A DNA stretch of 64,000 bases from Methylorubrum salsuginis (lineage in GTDB: Bacteria; Pseudomonadota; Alphaproteobacteria; Rhizobiales; Beijerinckiaceae), in contig NZ_FOSV01000021.1 in NCBI RefSeq assembly GCF_900114375.1, forward strand, positions 1 to 64,000. Reading direction: 5' to 3'. The position numbers and the translations under genes were made by a program. Each line of letters starts with the position of its first letter. Within the stretch, counting starts at the first letter, position 1. The notes under the pieces were generated by a model that had not been told where the DNA came from, searched no databases, and saw only the letters and a list, made by a program, of their open reading frames with translations. Below, one piece after another: positions 17,301 through 26,786 of this stretch.

Positions 17301-17702
17301 GGGGTTGAACTTGCGGTAGGTCGGGTTGGTGCGCAGCGAGGTTGGCAGGTCGGCGCGGGCCGCGTTGATCGCCGCCTGCACGTCGCGGGCGGCGCCGTCG
17401 ATGTCGCGGTTGAGGCCGAACAGCAGGATGATGCGGACGGTCCCTTGCGAACTCGTCGAGGTCATCTCGTTCACGTCGGCGATGACCCCGAGGCGTCGCT
17501 CCAGCGGCGCGGCCACGGTCGTCGCCATGGTCTCCGGCGAGGCCCCGGCCATCTGCGCCTGGACCAGGATGACGGGAAAATCGACCTGCGGCAGCGGCGC
17601 CACGGGCAGCCGGACATAGGCGAACAGGCCCGCGAGCAGCAGGCCGACGGTGAGCAGCGTCGTCGCGACCGGGCGGCGGATGAAGGGTTCGGAGAGGTTC
17701 AT
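14382..17702 (-). CDS. mdtC: RND efflux transporter, MdtC-like
   Basis: This proton-driven inner-membrane pump of the HAE1/MdtC type has 1106 residues. The N-terminal MNLSEPFIRRPVATTLL, the TM4 proton-relay Asp pair in GFVVDDAIVVLENI (near 405) and 12 membrane segments with two large periplasmic loops are all present. It is about 80 residues longer than usual. The excess is a low-complexity Ala/Ser/Thr/Gly stretch at about 770-850 (between YVSTTGG and ETMVPLSAF) in the second periplasmic loop. The MdtB-like subunit lies immediately upstream, so the pump is probably a MdtB/MdtC heterotrimer. Its stop overlaps the start of the outer-membrane lipoprotein gene. Confidence 0.9.
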   Translation of the reverse strand: MNLSEPFIRRPVATTLLTVGLLLAGLFAYVRLPVAPLPQVDFPVILVQAQMAGASPETMATTVAAPLERRLGVIADVNEMTSTSSQGTVRIILLFGLNRDIDGAARDVQAAINAARADLPTSLRTNPTYRKFNPADAPILILGLTSDTLTPGQLYDSAATVVQQRMSQIEGVGNVDIGGSSLPAVRVELDPTALFHYGIGLEGIRAGLASANANSPKGDIVAGDRRYQLYANDQGRQASDYRDIVVAYRNGAAVRLSDVGEVVDSVEDKRNLGLVDGKPGVILFIYKQPGSNVVETVERVRAAIPQVRAALPGDIDLNISGDRSATIRSSLATTEETLIIAILLVVFVTYVFLRSWRATLIPAVAVPISIVGTFAAMWMLDYSLDILSLMALIIATGFVVDDAIVVLENIQRHIEMGKPRVEAALVGAREVGFTVVSMSLSLIAVFLPILLMGGIVGRLFQEFAVTLSLAILVSLVLSLTTTPMMCALLLRPEAEAHRGKRPNLLIRILEGGFDALLRGYERTLRIALHHRRITALSVFAAIGLTVYGYTIVPKGFFPDQDTGQLMGGIQADQRISFQAMKQKLEQASAIVQADPAVESIVGFTGGRGTNSANVFVGLKPLGQREPIEKVMARLRPKLAQVPGARLYLFPRQDLKMGGRQSFAQFQYTLQGDTAAELYAAAPQLLQALQKRTDIFADVTSDQQEGGLESRLVIDRPTAFRYGITPDQIDNTLYDAFGQRQVSTIYNPLNQYHVVMEIAPRYLQNPEVLKTIYVSTTGGKARGSATTNAVAGTVAGPTTQDAANVQASTASGSTPDASSIAADSARNAAGNAIAASKGGASSSAPVSSAKETMVPLSAFARFETGSAPVQVAHQGLFVATTISFNLVPGKSLGDATAVIEKTMAELQLPQTIHGEFAGTAKTFQESSSRQPLLILAALLAVYAVLGILYESYVHPLTILSTLPSAGIGALVALLTTGTEFTIIALIAVFLLIGIVKKNAILMIDFALDAERSRGLPPAEAIFEACILRFRPIMMTTMAALLGAAPLIIAGGEGSELRRPLGTAIVGGLIVSQILTLYTTPVVYLYLDRMRLWAKRRRRGGTAAMPAE

Positions 17703-17716
17703 GGCACCCCTCCAAG

Positions 17717-17940
17717 CCCTCCCCCCTCCGGATATCGGGCTTGCCCGATATCCGCATCCAAGGCGCCCAAGTCGGGCAAGCCCGACTTGGGTTGGGGGGA
17801 GAGTGGCCCCTGCGTCAGCAGGGGTCGGGAGAGGGGAGCGACGGTGCCGGAGAATTCACGGCCGGCGGCAGCAAAGCGGAAGCGTGGTTCCCCTCTCCCG
17901 CCCGCTCCGCGGGCACCCTCCCCCGCAGAGGGGGGAGGGT
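17717..17940. repeat. Efflux-operon palindromic repeat, copy R2 with nested 60-bp element
   Basis: Same family as R1 and R3, between mdtB and mdtC. In the loop of its left mini-hairpin sits a 60-bp insert (17730-17789) made of two palindromes: GGATATCGGGC with its mirror arm, and CAAGTCGGGC with its mirror arm. The insert is absent from R1. In R3 the same 60 bp appears in reverse orientation in the opposite arm. Confidence 0.85.
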
Positions 17941-17967
17941 TTTTTGGCGCGCGTCCTACCGACAACG

Positions 17968-21108
<3,141 letters not shown>

Positions 21109-21139
21109 GCGAACACGCCTTCGCCAGCCGCGCGCTCAA

Positions 21140-21358
21140 CCCTCCCCCCTCTGCGGGGGAGGGTGGCCCCCGAAGGGGGGCGGGAGAGGGGAGCGACGGT
21201 GCCGGCGATCACGCCGTCGGCCGCGGCCAAGCGGAACCGTGGTTCCCCTCTCCCGCCCGCTCCGCGGGCACCCTCCCCCACCTCAAGTCGGGCTTGCCCG
21301 ACTTGAGCAAGCAGGATGCGGATATCGGGCAAGCCCGATATCCGTTGGGGGGGAGGGT
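21140..21358. repeat. Efflux-operon palindromic repeat, copy R3 with nested 60-bp element
   Basis: Same family as R1 and R2, between mdtA and mdtB. The nested 60-bp double palindrome (21284-21343) sits in the right arm and in the opposite orientation to R2: CAAGTCGGGCTTGCCCGACTTG comes first, then the GGATATC palindrome. The outer arms and the GGCCGCGGCCAAGCGGAA core match R1. Confidence 0.85.
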
Positions 21359-21385
21359 CTTTCTGCGCGCGCGACACCGTACTCA

Positions 21386-22801
21386 TCACGGCTGCGGCCG
21401 CCTGCGGCCCCGGTGCTCGCCGGCGCCGTCCTTCGCGCCGGTCGCGTTTGGGGTGGAATCCGCCGCGGGCGTCGCGGGAGCCCCCGGCGCCGCCGAGCCC
21501 GCGGTGCCGCCCGGCGCCCCCGAGGCCGGCGCCCCGCCCTGCCCCGCAGAGTGCCCGACGACGCGCACTGCCGCGCCCTCGCGCAGGCGGTCGGTGCCGT
21601 CGGTGACGACGCGGTCGCCGGGTTGGAGGCCGGAGGTCACCACGGTGCGGGTGCCGTCGGTCTCGCCGGTCTGGATCGGGCGGACCGTGACCTTGTCGTC
21701 GCCGTTCATCAGATAGACGTAGGTGCCCGGCGTGCCGCGCAGGATCGCGGCGTTGGGCACCAGCGGGGCCTTCTCGATCGTCTCGACGGTGAGGCGCGCG
21801 TTGACGAACTGGTTGGGAAACAGCTCGTCCTCGGCATTGTCGAACAGGGCGCGCAGCTTCACCGTGCCGGTGGTCACGTCGATCTGGTTGTCGATGGTCT
21901 CGAGCTGGCCGGTGGCGATCTCGTGCTGGTCGCCGCGGTCGTAGGCGCGCACCGTCAGCTTGGCGCCCTGGCGCAGGCGGCGCATCACGCGGGTGACGTC
22001 GTCCTCCGGCAGGGTGAACACCACCGAGATCGGGTGGAGCTGAGTGACGACGACGATGTTGGTCGAGCCGGCGGTGACGTAATTGCCGAGATCGACCTGA
22101 CGCAGGCCGACGCGGCCCTCCACCGGCGAGACGATACGGGCGTAGGTGAGGTTGAGGCGCTGCTGATCGACCAGCGCCTGATCGGCGGCGACCGTACCCT
22201 CGTTCTGCTTCACCAGGGCGGCTTGGGTGTCGACGTTCTGCTTCGAGATCGAATCCTGCCGGTTCAGCGTCTGGTAGCGCTGGAGGTCGAGCTTCGAGTT
22301 CTGCAGCAGCGCCTGATCGCGGGCGAGCTGGCCCTGGTACTGAGCGAGCAGGGCCTCGTAGGGGCGCGGGTCGATCTGGGCGAGGAAGTCGCCTTCCTTC
22401 ACGGTCTGGCCTTCGCGAAAACCGATCTTGGTGAGGTAGCCGCTGATCTGCGAGCGAATCGAGACGGTGGCCAGCGGCGTCACCGTGCCGAGGCCCTGGA
22501 GCACCACCGGCATGTCGCCGGTGACGATGGGGGCGACGCCGACCGCCTGCTTCATGTCGGCCGGGCGCCCTCCTCGGCCGGGGCCGCCATGGCCGGGGGC
22601 CGCCTGCTGCTCGGCGGGCTGCTTGCGCGCCTCGTAGCTGCGGTGGGCGACGGCGCCCGCGCCGCCGAGCGCCAGGAGCACGAGCATCCAGCGGCCGAAG
22701 CGGCGGCGCTTGCGTACCGGGGCAGACGCGGGCGCCTCCCGGTCCGGGGTTTCCCGGTACTGGCGGGCCGTGTCCGTGCGGATCGGCGAACTCTCGTTCA
22801 T
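21386..22801 (-). CDS. mdtA: Membrane-fusion (periplasmic adaptor) protein, MdtA-like
   Basis: The protein has 471 residues. It links the two RND subunits to the outer-membrane channel. A basic N-terminus (VRKRRRFGR) precedes one membrane anchor at about 37-53. A biotinyl-lipoyl-like half (SGYLTKIGFREGQTVKEGDFL), a coiled-coil hairpin (about 140-215), a second lipoyl half (ARIVSPVEGRVG) and a beta-barrel domain follow. The C-terminus is a ~55-residue Gly/Ala/Pro-rich tail ending in basic residues. It is first in the mdtA-mdtB-mdtC-lipoprotein order on the minus strand, so the operon promoter should lie between 22802 and about 22960. Confidence 0.92.
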   Translation of the reverse strand: MNESSPIRTDTARQYRETPDREAPASAPVRKRRRFGRWMLVLLALGGAGAVAHRSYEARKQPAEQQAAPGHGGPGRGGRPADMKQAVGVAPIVTGDMPVVLQGLGTVTPLATVSIRSQISGYLTKIGFREGQTVKEGDFLAQIDPRPYEALLAQYQGQLARDQALLQNSKLDLQRYQTLNRQDSISKQNVDTQAALVKQNEGTVAADQALVDQQRLNLTYARIVSPVEGRVGLRQVDLGNYVTAGSTNIVVVTQLHPISVVFTLPEDDVTRVMRRLRQGAKLTVRAYDRGDQHEIATGQLETIDNQIDVTTGTVKLRALFDNAEDELFPNQFVNARLTVETIEKAPLVPNAAILRGTPGTYVYLMNGDDKVTVRPIQTGETDGTRTVVTSGLQPGDRVVTDGTDRLREGAAVRVVGHSAGQGGAPASGAPGGTAGSAAPGAPATPAADSTPNATGAKDGAGEHRGRRRPQP

Positions 22802-22965
22802 CCCTCAAAACTCGTCGGCGAGCGGGGTGTCGTCATCGCGCGGCCAGGGCTGCGCGATCGAACATAGCGGCGATCCGGCCGCAGACCGCAGCAGCGGGTT
22901 GCCGCATCCCCCGGAGATTTCGCGGCAGCGAAGCCGCTCACCTTGTCACGGGCAATGCGGTCTCT

Positions 22966-23139
22966 CTAGGGCGCCGACGTTTCCGGCATGTTGCTGCCCG
23001 GCCCCGCGTCCTTCGGGAGATAGAGTCGCACCACCTCCCGGAACGTCTCGTCGACCGGCGTCACCGGCACGAAGAGCCGCAGCGACAGGCCGGCGAGGCC
23101 GGCGCCGAGGGCGAGCAGGAGGCAGGTGACAAGGCGCAT
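22966..23139 (-). CDS. Small membrane-anchored or secreted protein (57 aa)
   Basis: MRLVTCLLLALGAGLAG begins a hydrophobic segment typical of a signal anchor or signal peptide. About 35 polar residues follow (VDETFREVVRLYLPKDAGPG). There is a single cysteine at position 6. It is oriented like the efflux operon, 164 bp upstream of mdtA, and could be its first gene or an independent small gene. The function is not recognised. The coding call rests on the hydrophobic N-terminus and lack of competing genes. Confidence 0.5.
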   Translation of the reverse strand: MRLVTCLLLALGAGLAGLSLRLFVPVTPVDETFREVVRLYLPKDAGPGSNMPETSAP

Positions 23140-23251
23140 GGAGGATCCGCCCGGAGGATGGGTGCCGTCGATCGCAAATAGCCGATGCGGCGGAAGAAGC
23201 TCCAGACCCCAGAATGGCCAAGCGGATCGTTCGGGGGGCGGACACGAAAAA

Positions 23252-23276
23252 GGCCGCCGTATGGAACGGCGGCCTC
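23252..23276 (-). terminator. Intrinsic terminator reading leftward, no gene in front
   Basis: On the minus strand AGGCCGCCGT, a 5-nt loop and ACGGCGGCCT form a perfect 10-bp stem followed directly by TTTTCGTG. In the plus direction there is no T-run, so this is a leftward terminator. No leftward protein gene lies to its right before the aminotransferase. It may end an untranslated RNA starting in 23280-23700, or act as a leader attenuator for the small gene and efflux operon. Confidence 0.6.
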
Positions 23277-23278
23277 TT

Positions 23279-23718
23279 CGAACGACCGGACCGGCCGGCC
23301 GCACCGGAGAAACGAGGGGGCGAAGTTCCTCAAGTGCGGCGGCCGGTCCGACCGTGGGGTGAACATGACTTCACGGCTGACGATCGTCAACATTCGTCAG
23401 CCCTCGAATCGGCACCGCTGGCCGGTTTTCGTGCGGGATGAACTGAGTCGTGTGCGTGATCGCACGCGGCCAACTGCCTGTCGCGCCCTTCCGTCAAGTT
23501 TTTACCGGTGCGCCCTTGTTTTCGGAACAACACGGTCCAGCGCGTGCAAGTCCTCGGACTGCAACTGTGCTCGCGAAGCCGGGGGCGCAACGGTGGCCTC
23601 GCGCCGCGCCGAGAGCCGGCCGGACGGGGCATCGGCGGCCGGGGTTCGCCGGACAGGGGGGCGAGTCCTTGGAGGCGACCGCTTGGAGGCACCGCCCGGT
23701 TCTGCCAAGAGGCGGAGC
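23279..23718. other. Gene-free stretch upstream of the aminotransferase
   Basis: There is no convincing protein gene in 440 bp. It contains the hairpin GTGCGTGATCGCAC near 23451-23466 and an AT-richer pocket near 23495-23530 (TTTTTACC, then TTGTTTTCGGAACAA). On the minus strand a TTGACG hexamer lies near 23490. It should carry the aminotransferase promoter and possibly a leftward RNA ending at the terminator at 23252-23276. Confidence 0.35.
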
Positions 23719-24879
23719 ATGATTCCGCGCTTCAACCCCGTCTTCGCCGACCTGCCCGAAACCGTCTTCGAGACGATGTCGGGGCTCGCCCGAAAGCTCG
23801 GGGCGATCAATCTCGGCCAGGGCTTTCCCGACGGCCAGGGGCCGGACGACGTGCGCGCGGCGGCCGCCCGCGCCCTCGACACCGTCAGCAACCAGTATCC
23901 GTCGATGATGGGCCTGCCCTCGCTGCGCACGGCCATCGCGGCGCATTACCGGCATCATCAGGGGCTCGACCTCGATCCCGAGCGCGAGGTGATGGTGACC
24001 TCCGGCGCCACCGAGGCGCTGGCCGGGGCCTTGCTCGCCCTGGTGCGGCCGGGCGACGAGGTCGTTCTGTTCGAGCCGATGTACGACGCCTACCTGCCGC
24101 TGGTGCGCCAGGCCGGCGGCGTGCCGCGCTTCGTCACCCTCAAGCCCCCGCATTTCGGCCTGGACGAGGCGGCGCTGGCGGAGGCGTTCACCGAGCGCAC
24201 CCGCGTCGTCGTCCTCAACAACCCGCTCAACCCGAGCGCGACGGTCTTTTCCGAGGCCGACCTCGCGCTGCTCGCCGAGTTCTGCTGCCGCTTCGACGCG
24301 GTCGCGGTCTGCGACGAGGTGTGGGAGCATCTGGTGTTCGACGGGCGCCGCCACGTCCCGCTGATGCGGCTGCCGGGGATGCGCGAGCGCACGGTGAAGA
24401 TCGGCTCGGCGGGAAAAATCTTCTCGCTCACCGGCTGGAAGATCGGCTTCGTGATGGCCGCCGAACCGCTGATGCGCGGCCTGTCGCGGGCGCACCAGTT
24501 CCTCACCTTCACGACGCCGCCCAACCTTCAGGAGGGCGTGGCCTACGGTTTGGGCAAGGACGACGCCTATTTCGAGGAGATGCGCGCCGGCTTTGCCCGC
24601 TCCCGCGACCGGCTGTCCGCGGGGCTGACGCGGCTCGGCTTCACCGTGCTGCCGAGCGCGGGCACCTACTTCCTCTCGATCGACATCGGCGACGGCCCGG
24701 AGGGCGACCGGGCCTTCTGCGAGCGGATGGTGCGCCAGCACGGCGTCGCCGCGATCCCGATCAGCGCCTTCTACGCCGAGGGCGCCGTGCGCAACCTCGT
24801 GCGTCTGTGCTTCGCCAAGACCGATGCGACGCTGGATGCGGCGCTGGAGCGGCTCTCCGGGATGCCCCATTCGGTCTGA
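23719..24879 (+). CDS. PLP-dependent aminotransferase, class I/II
   Basis: The protein has 386 residues and a fold-type I aminotransferase fold. The N-terminal substrate arm is AINLGQGFPDG, the cofactor-binding Asn is in LNNPLNPS and the Asp in AVCDEVWEHL. The Schiff-base lysine is in SAGKIFSLTGWKIGF near residue 236, and the carboxylate-binding Arg is in NLVRLCFAK near the end. This subgroup includes succinyldiaminopimelate, methionine and kynurenine aminotransferases; the substrate cannot be fixed here. The start ATG at 23719 follows AAGAGGCGGAG. The dapB gene about 10 kb away is not linked, so a lysine-pathway role is only a possibility. Confidence 0.9.
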   Translation: MIPRFNPVFADLPETVFETMSGLARKLGAINLGQGFPDGQGPDDVRAAAARALDTVSNQYPSMMGLPSLRTAIAAHYRHHQGLDLDPEREVMVTSGATEALAGALLALVRPGDEVVLFEPMYDAYLPLVRQAGGVPRFVTLKPPHFGLDEAALAEAFTERTRVVVLNNPLNPSATVFSEADLALLAEFCCRFDAVAVCDEVWEHLVFDGRRHVPLMRLPGMRERTVKIGSAGKIFSLTGWKIGFVMAAEPLMRGLSRAHQFLTFTTPPNLQEGVAYGLGKDDAYFEEMRAGFARSRDRLSAGLTRLGFTVLPSAGTYFLSIDIGDGPEGDRAFCERMVRQHGVAAIPISAFYAEGAVRNLVRLCFAKTDATLDAALERLSGMPHSV

Positions 24880-24936
24880 TCGATCCCGCCAAATCGGTTC
24901 TTGTCGAAGGCATGGGGCGGGGCCACATCCCGCGTC

Positions 24937-25443
24937 ATGACCACGCGAGTCGACACCCCTCACATGGCCTTCCGCGAGCCCAACGGCGTTTTCGGCAAGC
25001 CCGACGGCGTCTTCCGCGAGCCAGCCGGCACGGCGCAGATGCGCCGTCTCACCGATACGAGCCCGGAGGCCAGCCTCCTGCGCTTGGAGCAGCTCGCCCA
25101 CCTGATGGACTCGGCCTTCGTCGTGCCGGGCCTCAACCGCCGCGTCGGCCTCGACGCGGTGATCGGCCTCGTGCCGATCGTCGGCGACATCGCCGGCATG
25201 GCGATCGCGTCCTACATCGTCTACGAGGCGAGACGGCTCGGCGCGCCGCGCTGGCTCGTCTGGCGCATGATGGCGAACGTCGCCCTGGACGGCGCCGTCG
25301 GTGCGGTGCCGCTGGCCGGCGACCTGCTCGACGCCGCCTTCAAGGCGAACCGCCGCAACGTCACCCTCCTGCGCCGCCATCTGGAGCGCAAGGGCGGCTT
25401 GCGCCCGAGCGAGATCGAGGGCACCGCGACCCGGCTCGACTGA
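24937..25443 (+). CDS. DUF4112-type membrane protein
   Basis: The protein has 168 residues from ATG 24937; ATG 24964 or TTG 24901 are alternatives, none with a strong ribosome-binding site. The conserved block runs from about residue 45: LAHLMDSAFVVPG, GLDAVIGLVPIVGDI, a hydrophobic stretch, then GAVGAVPLAGDLLDAAFKAN with the repeated V-P-x-x-GD motif characteristic of this uncharacterised family. There are probably two short membrane segments. It follows the aminotransferase by 57 bp and may share its transcript. The role is unknown. Confidence 0.8.
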   Translation: MTTRVDTPHMAFREPNGVFGKPDGVFREPAGTAQMRRLTDTSPEASLLRLEQLAHLMDSAFVVPGLNRRVGLDAVIGLVPIVGDIAGMAIASYIVYEARRLGAPRWLVWRMMANVALDGAVGAVPLAGDLLDAAFKANRRNVTLLRRHLERKGGLRPSEIEGTATRLD

Positions 25444-25465
25444 GCCGGGCATCGGCTGCCCTCTA

Positions 25466-25511
25466 GCATCGTCCCGAAAGGTGGTTGCCGGCTTTCGGAC
25501 AAAGACGATGC
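25466..25511. repeat. 46-bp hairpin repeat, copy A
   Basis: GCATCGTC and GACGATGC (perfect arms) enclose CCGAAAGGTGG and CCGGCTTTCGG, which also pair with each other. Other copies are at 40951-41003, 53687-53732 and 60533-60578. This pattern is widespread in Hyphomicrobiales as I recall it. Here it lies 22 bp after the DUF4112 gene. Confidence 0.8.
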
Positions 25512-25521
25512 GGGGCAGGAA

Positions 25522-25566
25522 CCTAGAGGATCGTCCTAGATCCGATATCTAGGACGATCCTCTAGG
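25522..25566. promoter_or_regulatory. 19-bp perfect inverted repeat upstream of the YejE-like gene
   Basis: CCTAGAGGATCGTCCTAGA at 25522-25540, loop TCCGATA, then the exact complement at 25548-25566. It ends 13 bp before the start codon of the permease gene and directly abuts its ribosome-binding region (GAAGGGTGAG). There is no T-run, so it is not a standard terminator. It could fold in the mRNA leader and hide the translation start, or be an operator for a dimeric regulator, or protect the 5' end. Confidence 0.6.
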
Positions 25567-25579
25567 GAAGGGTGAGCCG

Positions 25580-26782
25580 ATGAACGAAGTCCTGCGACCC
25601 GAGCCCGACGCGGTGCCCGTCACCGCGCCGGGCAACGCGCCGCAGATGCAGCCGCTTCCGACCGCGTCGCGCCGCGGCCTGTCGCCGCTGAACCGGCGGC
25701 GGCTCGCCAACTTCCGCGCCAACCGCCGCGGCTTCTGGTCGGCACTGCTGTTCGCGCTGCTGTTCGTGGTGAGCCTGTTCGCCGAGTTCATCGCCAACGA
25801 CCGCCCGCTCGTGGTGCAGTACAAGGGCGAGTGGCTGTTTCCCGTCCTCGTCGATTATCCGGACGAGAAGTTCGGCGGCTTCCTGGCCCAGACCGATTAC
25901 CGCGCGCCCGAGACGCGCCAGGAGATCGAGTCGAACGGCTGGGTGCTGTGGCCGCCGATTCCGTATTCCTACAACACCTTCATGAGCGACCTGCCGACGC
26001 CGTCGCCCTCCCCGCCGACTTGGATGCTGTCGGACGAACAGTGTCGCCCCGTCGCCGAGCGGGCCGGCGTGAAGCCCGAGGGGCGGGCGCTGGGCTGCCG
26101 CGACATCGAGCAGCACTGGCTCGGCACCGACAACGCCTCGCGCGACGTGCTCGCCCGCGTCATCTACGGCTTCCGCATCTCGGTGCTGTTCGGCCTCGTG
26201 CTCGCCGGCCTGTCCTCGGTGATCGGCGTGATCGCGGGGGCGGTGCAGGGTTATTTCGGTGGCTGGACCGACCTGATCTTCCAGCGCGTCATCGAGATCT
26301 GGAGCGCGATCCCGACGCTCTACCTCATCATCATCATGTCGGCCTTCCTCGTGCCGAGCTTTTTCACCTTGCTCGCGATCCTGACGCTGTTCGCCTGGAC
26401 CGCGCTGGTCGGCGTCGTGCGGGCAGAGTTCCTGCGCGCGAGAAACTTCGAATACGTCCGCGCGGCGCGCGCGCTGGGTCTCTCCAACATCCGCATCATG
26501 ACGCGCCACCTGCTGCCCAACGCCATGGTGGCGACGCTGACCTTCCTGCCGTTCATCCTCAACGGCTCGATCACCACCCTGACCTCGCTCGATTTCCTGG
26601 GCTTCGGCCTGCCCCCCGGCTCCCCCTCCCTCGGCGAGCTGCTGGCGCAGGGCAAGGACAACATCAACGCGCCCTGGCTCGGGCTGACCGGCTTCTTCGT
26701 GGTGGCGGCGATGCTGAGCCTGCTGGTGTTCGCCGGTGAAGCGGTGCGCGACGCGTTCGATCCGAGGAAGACGTTCGGGTGA
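25580..26782 (+). CDS. yejE: ABC transporter permease, YejE/microcin C type
   Basis: The protein has 400 residues. It resembles the YejE inner-membrane subunit of oligopeptide/microcin C importers. After a cytoplasmic N-terminus (RRRLANFRANRRGFWS), a first membrane segment lies at about 55-75. A long periplasmic loop of ~110 residues follows (VVQYKGEWLFPVL, then YPDEKFGG), typical of YejE. The BPD permease domain at about 190-390 includes the HWLGTDNASRDVLARVIYGF entry and the EAA loop (YVRAARALGLSNIRIMTRHLLPNA). The normal partners (binding protein, YejB, ATPase YejF) are not adjacent or anywhere in the window. It ends 4 bp before the convergent beta-glucosidase gene. Confidence 0.88.
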   Translation: MNEVLRPEPDAVPVTAPGNAPQMQPLPTASRRGLSPLNRRRLANFRANRRGFWSALLFALLFVVSLFAEFIANDRPLVVQYKGEWLFPVLVDYPDEKFGGFLAQTDYRAPETRQEIESNGWVLWPPIPYSYNTFMSDLPTPSPSPPTWMLSDEQCRPVAERAGVKPEGRALGCRDIEQHWLGTDNASRDVLARVIYGFRISVLFGLVLAGLSSVIGVIAGAVQGYFGGWTDLIFQRVIEIWSAIPTLYLIIIMSAFLVPSFFTLLAILTLFAWTALVGVVRAEFLRARNFEYVRAARALGLSNIRIMTRHLLPNAMVATLTFLPFILNGSITTLTSLDFLGFGLPPGSPSLGELLAQGKDNINAPWLGLTGFFVVAAMLSLLVFAGEAVRDAFDPRKTFG

Positions 26783-26786
26783 GCGC

